From the NCBI RefSeq assembly GCF_029338175.1, contig NZ_CP119862.1, positions 62,001 to 126,000 of the forward strand: a stretch of DNA of 64,000 nucleotides. Reading direction: 5' to 3'. This document shows, one piece after another, positions 60,202 to 64,000 of the stretch. The notes below the pieces were generated by a model that was given only the letters and a program-made list of their open reading frames with translations, searched no databases and had not been told where the DNA came from. The translations under genes and the position numbers were made by a program. Source of the DNA: Citrobacter enshiensis (GTDB lineage: Bacteria; Pseudomonadota; Gammaproteobacteria; Enterobacterales; Enterobacteriaceae). Position 1 is the first letter of the stretch, and each line of letters starts with the position of its first letter.

Positions 60202-61593
60202 ATGACAACCGAAACGCGTTCGCTTTACAGTCAGCTTCCCGCTATTGATCGCTTATTGCGTGATAGCGCCTTTCTTTCTTTACGTGACCTTCACGGACAT
60301 ACCCAACTGGTGGAGTTGCTTCGCCAGATGCTCGATGAAGCCAGAGAGATGATACGGGACGCGCAGGCATTGCCGGTATGGAGTGAAAACTGGGCGCTGG
60401 AGGCGAAAACCCGGCTGGAAAAAGAATCGCAAAGTGCCTTGCGTCCGGTGTTCAACCTGACGGGAACGGTACTACACACCAATCTCGGGCGTGCGATTCA
60501 GGCGCAAGAGGCTATTGAAGCCGTCGCTGATGCGATGCGCTCTCCGGTCACGCTGGAGTATGACCTGGATGATGCAGGTCGCGGGCATCGCGACCGTGCG
60601 TTAGCTGACCTGTTGTGCCGCATTACCGGTGCGGAAGACGCCTGTATCGTCAATAACAACGCGGCGGCGGTGCTGCTGATGCTGGCGGCGATGGCCAACG
60701 GTAAAGAGGTGATCGTTTCCCGTGGTGAACTGGTAGAAATTGGCGGCGCGTTCCGCATTCCGGATGTCATGCGTCAGGCCGGGTGTACGCTGCATGAGGT
60801 GGGGACGACCAACCGGACGCATGCAAACGATTATCGCCAGGCGGTGAACGAGAACACCGGCCTGTTGATGAAAGTGCATACCAGTAACTACAGCATCGAA
60901 GGATTTACCCACTCGGTGGATGAAGCTGAATTAGCGGCGATCGGGATGGAACGGGATATTCCGGTGGTGACGGATCTGGGCAGCGGTTCACTGGTGGATC
61001 TGAGCCAGTACGGTTTGCCGAAAGAGCCGATGCCGCAGCAATTGATTGCTGCTGGCGTTAGCCTGGTGAGTTTTTCTGGCGACAAACTGCTGGGTGGACC
61101 GCAGGCCGGGATTATTGTCGGTAAGAAAGAGATGATTGCCCGTTTGCAACGTCATCCTCTTAAACGCGCGCTACGGGCGGATAAAATGACCCTCGCGGCG
61201 CTGGAAGCGACGCTGCGTCTGTACCTGCACCCGGAAGCATTAGCAGAGAAATTACCGACACTGCGGCTGTTAACCCGCAGCGAAGCGGCGATTCAGGCAC
61301 AGGCGCAGAGGTTACAGCCGTTGCTTGCCACGCATTATGAAGGGCTGTTTGCCGTCAATGTCATGCCCTGTCTGTCGCAGATTGGCAGCGGCTCACTGCC
61401 TGTTGATCGGTTGCCCAGCGCGGCACTGACATTTACCCCGCATGATGGGCGGGGAAGCCATCTCGACGCGTTGGCGGCGCGCTGGCGCACGCTGCCCACG
61501 CCAATCATTGGCCGCATTTACGATGGCCGCTTATGGCTGGATTTGCGCTGTCTTGAAGATGAAACCCGGTTTATGGAGTTGATGTTGAAATGA
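60202..61593 (+). CDS. selA: L-seryl-tRNA(Sec) selenium transferase
   Basis: A 463-residue PLP enzyme that turns Ser-tRNA(Sec) into Sec-tRNA(Sec) using selenophosphate. It is the same length as E. coli SelA. Visible segments: [51 protein letters not shown] and the PLP lysine in [19 protein letters not shown]. The stop overlaps the selB ATG (ATGA). selAB lets the cell make selenoproteins such as formate dehydrogenases. Confidence 0.97.
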   Translation: MTTETRSLYSQLPAIDRLLRDSAFLSLRDLHGHTQLVELLRQMLDEAREMIRDAQALPVWSENWALEAKTRLEKESQSALRPVFNLTGTVLHTNLGRAIQAQEAIEAVADAMRSPVTLEYDLDDAGRGHRDRALADLLCRITGAEDACIVNNNAAAVLLMLAAMANGKEVIVSRGELVEIGGAFRIPDVMRQAGCTLHEVGTTNRTHANDYRQAVNENTGLLMKVHTSNYSIEGFTHSVDEAELAAIGMERDIPVVTDLGSGSLVDLSQYGLPKEPMPQQLIAAGVSLVSFSGDKLLGGPQAGIIVGKKEMIARLQRHPLKRALRADKMTLAALEATLRLYLHPEALAEKLPTLRLLTRSEAAIQAQAQRLQPLLATHYEGLFAVNVMPCLSQIGSGSLPVDRLPSAALTFTPHDGRGSHLDALAARWRTLPTPIIGRIYDGRLWLDLRCLEDETRFMELMLK

Positions 61594-63437
61594 TTATTGC
61601 CACTGCCGGACACGTTGACCACGGTAAAACAACGTTATTACAGGCGATTACGGGTGTGAATGCCGATCGTCTGCCTGAAGAGAAAAAGCGCGGCATGACC
61701 ATCGACCTGGGGTATGCCTACTGGCCGCAGGCGGATGGTCGCGTGCTGGGGTTTATTGATGTTCCAGGCCACGAGAAATTTTTGTCCAACATGCTGGCGG
61801 GGGTGGGCGGTATTGACCACGCACTGCTGGTGGTGGCTTGCGACGATGGCGTAATGGCGCAAACGCGCGAGCATCTGCAGATCCTAAAACTGACGGGGAA
61901 TCCGCAACTCACCGTCGCACTCACCAAAGCTGACCGCGTGGATGAAACGCGAATTGAAGAGGTGCGTGAAGAGATCAAGACGACGCTGACCCACTATGGT
62001 TTTTCCGGGGCAAGGCTCTTTGTGACTGCAGCCAGTGAAGGGCGCGGCATTGACTCGTTGCGTGAACATCTGCAGCAATTGTCTTCGCGCGCCCATGCGA
62101 GCAATCAGAGTTTCCGTCTGGCCCTCGACCGCGCCTTTACGGTGAAAGGCGCGGGACTGGTGGTGACCGGGACAGCGCTCAGCGGCGAAGTGAATGTCGG
62201 CGACACGTTGTGGCTCACTGGCGTGAATAAACCGATGCGTGTACGTAGCCTGCATGCGCAAAATCAGCCGACTGAGCACGCCCATGCCGGGCAGCGTATC
62301 GCGTTAAATATCGCCGGCGACGCGGAAAAAGATCAGCTTAACCGTGGCGACTGGCTGCTCTCCGATGCGCCGCCGGAGGCATTCACCCGCGTCATTGTCT
62401 CTTTAGAACAACAGGCGCCGCTCACGCAGTGGCAGCCGCTGCATATCCACCATGCCGCCAGCCATGTGACCGGGCGCGTTTCCCTGCTGGAAGGTTCGCT
62501 GGCTGAACTGGTTTTTGATACTCCGCTCTGGCTTGCTGATAACGACCGCCTGGTATTGCGTGATATCTCCGCGCGCACCACGTTGGCGGGGGCGCGCGTT
62601 GTGATGCTCAATCCGCCGCGCCGCGGTAAACGTAAGCCCGACTATTTACAGTGGCTGTCGGCGTTGGAAAATGCGCAGGATGACAGCGCCGCGCTGGAGA
62701 TTCATCTGGAGCGTGGGGCCGTCAATCTGCCCGATTTTGCGTGGGCGCGCCAACTCAATGGCGAGGGTATGCGTCAACTTATTGATCAGCCTGATTTTAT
62801 TCAGGCCGGATACAGTCTGTTGAACGCCCCTGTCGCCGCCCGCTGGCAGCGTAAAATCCTCGATACGCTGGCGACCTACCATGAGCAGCATCGTGACGAA
62901 CCGGGACCTGGACGCGAGCGGCTGCGGCGTATGGCGCTGCCAATGGAAGACGAAGCGCTGGTGCTGCTGCTGATCGAACGTATGCGGGAAAGCGGCGTTA
63001 TTCATAGCCATCACGGGTGGTTGCATCTCCCCGATCACAAAGCCGGGTTCAGCGACGAGCAACAGGCCATCTGGCACAAAACCGAATCGCTGTTTGGCGA
63101 TGAACCCTGGTGGGTACGGGATCTGGCGCGGGAAACCGGAGCAGATGAGCAAATCATGCGTCAGGTATTACGACAAGCTGCGCAGCAGGGGATGATCACG
63201 GCAATCGTGAAAGATCGTTATTATCGTAACGATCGAATTGTCTCTTTTGCCAATATGATCCGCGACCTGGATCGGGAAAAAGGATCAACCTGTGCGGCTG
63301 ATTTCCGTGATCGACTCAATGTTGGGCGAAAACTGGCCATTCAGATTCTGGAGTATTTTGACAGGATTGGTTTTACTCGTCGCCGGGGAAATGATCACCT
63401 GTTACGGGATGCTTTATTATTCCCTGAAAAGAAATGA
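61590..63437 (+). CDS. selB: Selenocysteine-specific elongation factor SelB
   Basis: A 615-residue GTPase (E. coli 614) that brings Sec-tRNA(Sec) to UGA codons marked by a SECIS hairpin. The EF-Tu-like part (about 1-340) has the P-loop [15 protein letters not shown], switch [17 protein letters not shown] and base-recognition TKAD. The C-terminal part consists of winged-helix repeats, the last of which ([17 protein letters not shown], from FDRIGFTRR) binds the SECIS RNA. It is coupled to selA. Confidence 0.97.
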   Translation: MIIATAGHVDHGKTTLLQAITGVNADRLPEEKKRGMTIDLGYAYWPQADGRVLGFIDVPGHEKFLSNMLAGVGGIDHALLVVACDDGVMAQTREHLQILKLTGNPQLTVALTKADRVDETRIEEVREEIKTTLTHYGFSGARLFVTAASEGRGIDSLREHLQQLSSRAHASNQSFRLALDRAFTVKGAGLVVTGTALSGEVNVGDTLWLTGVNKPMRVRSLHAQNQPTEHAHAGQRIALNIAGDAEKDQLNRGDWLLSDAPPEAFTRVIVSLEQQAPLTQWQPLHIHHAASHVTGRVSLLEGSLAELVFDTPLWLADNDRLVLRDISARTTLAGARVVMLNPPRRGKRKPDYLQWLSALENAQDDSAALEIHLERGAVNLPDFAWARQLNGEGMRQLIDQPDFIQAGYSLLNAPVAARWQRKILDTLATYHEQHRDEPGPGRERLRRMALPMEDEALVLLLIERMRESGVIHSHHGWLHLPDHKAGFSDEQQAIWHKTESLFGDEPWWVRDLARETGADEQIMRQVLRQAAQQGMITAIVKDRYYRNDRIVSFANMIRDLDREKGSTCAADFRDRLNVGRKLAIQILEYFDRIGFTRRRGNDHLLRDALLFPEKK

Positions 63438-63491
63438 TACGGTTAATATATGTACGACATAAATTAATACAAAAAATACATTGATTTGGAT

Positions 63492-63527
63492 AAAGCACGT
63501 TCAGTTATTAACCGAATGTGCTTTTTT
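63492..63527 (+). terminator. Terminator after selB
   Basis: AAAGCAC / GTGCTTT with an additional inner TTC...GAA pairing is followed by TTTTTTATTTT. It ends selAB transcription before yiaY. Confidence 0.82.
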
Positions 63528-63627
63528 ATTTTCGTCATTATGAAAAAAACAACGCTGATCATATTTTGAGTAAACATTACTCCGTATGCTGCTTTTCTGA
63601 TTTATTGATGAAATTAAGGATAGTCTT

Positions 63628-64000
63628 ATGGCTGCTTCAACATTTTTTATTCCTTCCGTTAATATCATTGGCGCTGATTCACTGAAAGACGCGATGAATA
63701 CGATGGCGGAATATGGATTTCGCCGCACGTTAATTGTCACGGATACCATGCTGACAAAATTAGGTATGGCGGGCGAAATTCAAAAAGCGCTGCAGGAACG
63801 TGATATTTTCAGCGTGGTTTATGATGGTACGCAGCCTAACCCAACCACTGGAAACGTTGCCGCCGGGCTGAAAATGCTTGAAGAAAATGCGTGCGACAGC
63901 GTGATTTCTCTGGGCGGTGGATCTCCGCACGACTGCGCAAAAGGTATTGCGCTAGTGGCGGCTAACGGTGGCGATATCCGTGATTATGAAGGTGTGGATC
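63628..64000 (+). CDS. yiaY: Iron-type alcohol dehydrogenase YiaY (partial)
   Basis: Only the first 124 codons are in the window; the gene runs off the right edge. The translation [19 protein letters not shown] and onward matches E. coli YiaY, a group III Fe-dependent alcohol dehydrogenase of 383 residues. The nucleotide-binding motif [18 protein letters not shown] is present. The real start is at ATG 63628 after AAGGATAGTCTT. Substrate in the cell is uncertain. Confidence 0.93.
   Translation, partial: MAASTFFIPSVNIIGADSLKDAMNTMAEYGFRRTLIVTDTMLTKLGMAGEIQKALQERDIFSVVYDGTQPNPTTGNVAAGLKMLEENACDSVISLGGGSPHDCAKGIALVAANGGDIRDYEGVD

Overview
This window is a stretch of enterobacterial chromosome. 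Gene order and protein sequences follow the Escherichia coli/Salmonella segment from yicH to yiaY almost gene for gene. I infer Citrobacter or a close relative: the core genes are E. coli-like, the outer-core LPS genes resemble Salmonella waaK and waaL, and some small differences fit neither reference (no dinD between yicG and yicC, an aromatic-acid type MFS transporter beside lldD, an ERIC repeat inside trmH-recG). There is no prophage, insertion sequence, CRISPR array, rRNA or tRNA that I can see. Family comparisons are from memory, not from database searches.

Layout. 1-4.8 kb: REP pair, yicH (AsmA-like), xanP (xanthine permease with a PurR operator) and gltS (glutamate permease). 4.8-10.9 kb: the gmk, rpoZ-spoT-trmH-recG stringent-response and RNA block on the minus strand; trmH has an ERIC repeat fused to its 3' end. 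11-13.4 kb: ligB and yicG. 13.6-16.7 kb: yicC, an intact rph-pyrE with the pyrE attenuator, and slmA. 16.8-21.4 kb: dut, coaBC, radC, rpmB-rpmG-mutM and coaD. 21.4-38 kb: LPS core locus. This holds waaA; the RfaH-dependent waaQGP-waaO/I-waaY-waaJ/R-waaK operon behind a JUMPStart/ops leader; the opposing hldD-waaF-waaC-waaL operon; htrL; and kbl-tdh. 38.3 kb: waaH behind an exact PmrA/BasR box. 39.4-43.2 kb: gpmM-envC-yibQ. 43.4-46.6 kb: yibN-grxC-secB-gpsA-cysE. 46.7-52.7 kb: trmL, the accessory MFS transporter, and lldPRD with two LldR operators and an ArcA box. 52.7-57.8 kb: yibL, yibT and mtlADR with four CRP sites. 57.9-64 kb: yibI-yibH, yibF, selA-selB and the start of yiaY.

The LPS genes form one functional module. 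waaA adds Kdo to lipid A; waaC, waaF and waaQ add heptoses made through hldD; waaG, the two family-8 transferases and waaK extend the outer core; waaP and waaY phosphorylate heptose; waaL attaches O antigen; waaH decorates the core under PmrA control. lldPRD and mtlADR are catabolic operons whose operators are readable in the sequence. The least ordinary observations are the ERIC-extended TrmH, the aromatic-type transporter spliced next to the lactate operon, the hairpin that buries the trmL ribosome-binding site, and the export-signal-like N-terminus of the LigB ligase. I found no convincing undescribed multi-gene system.
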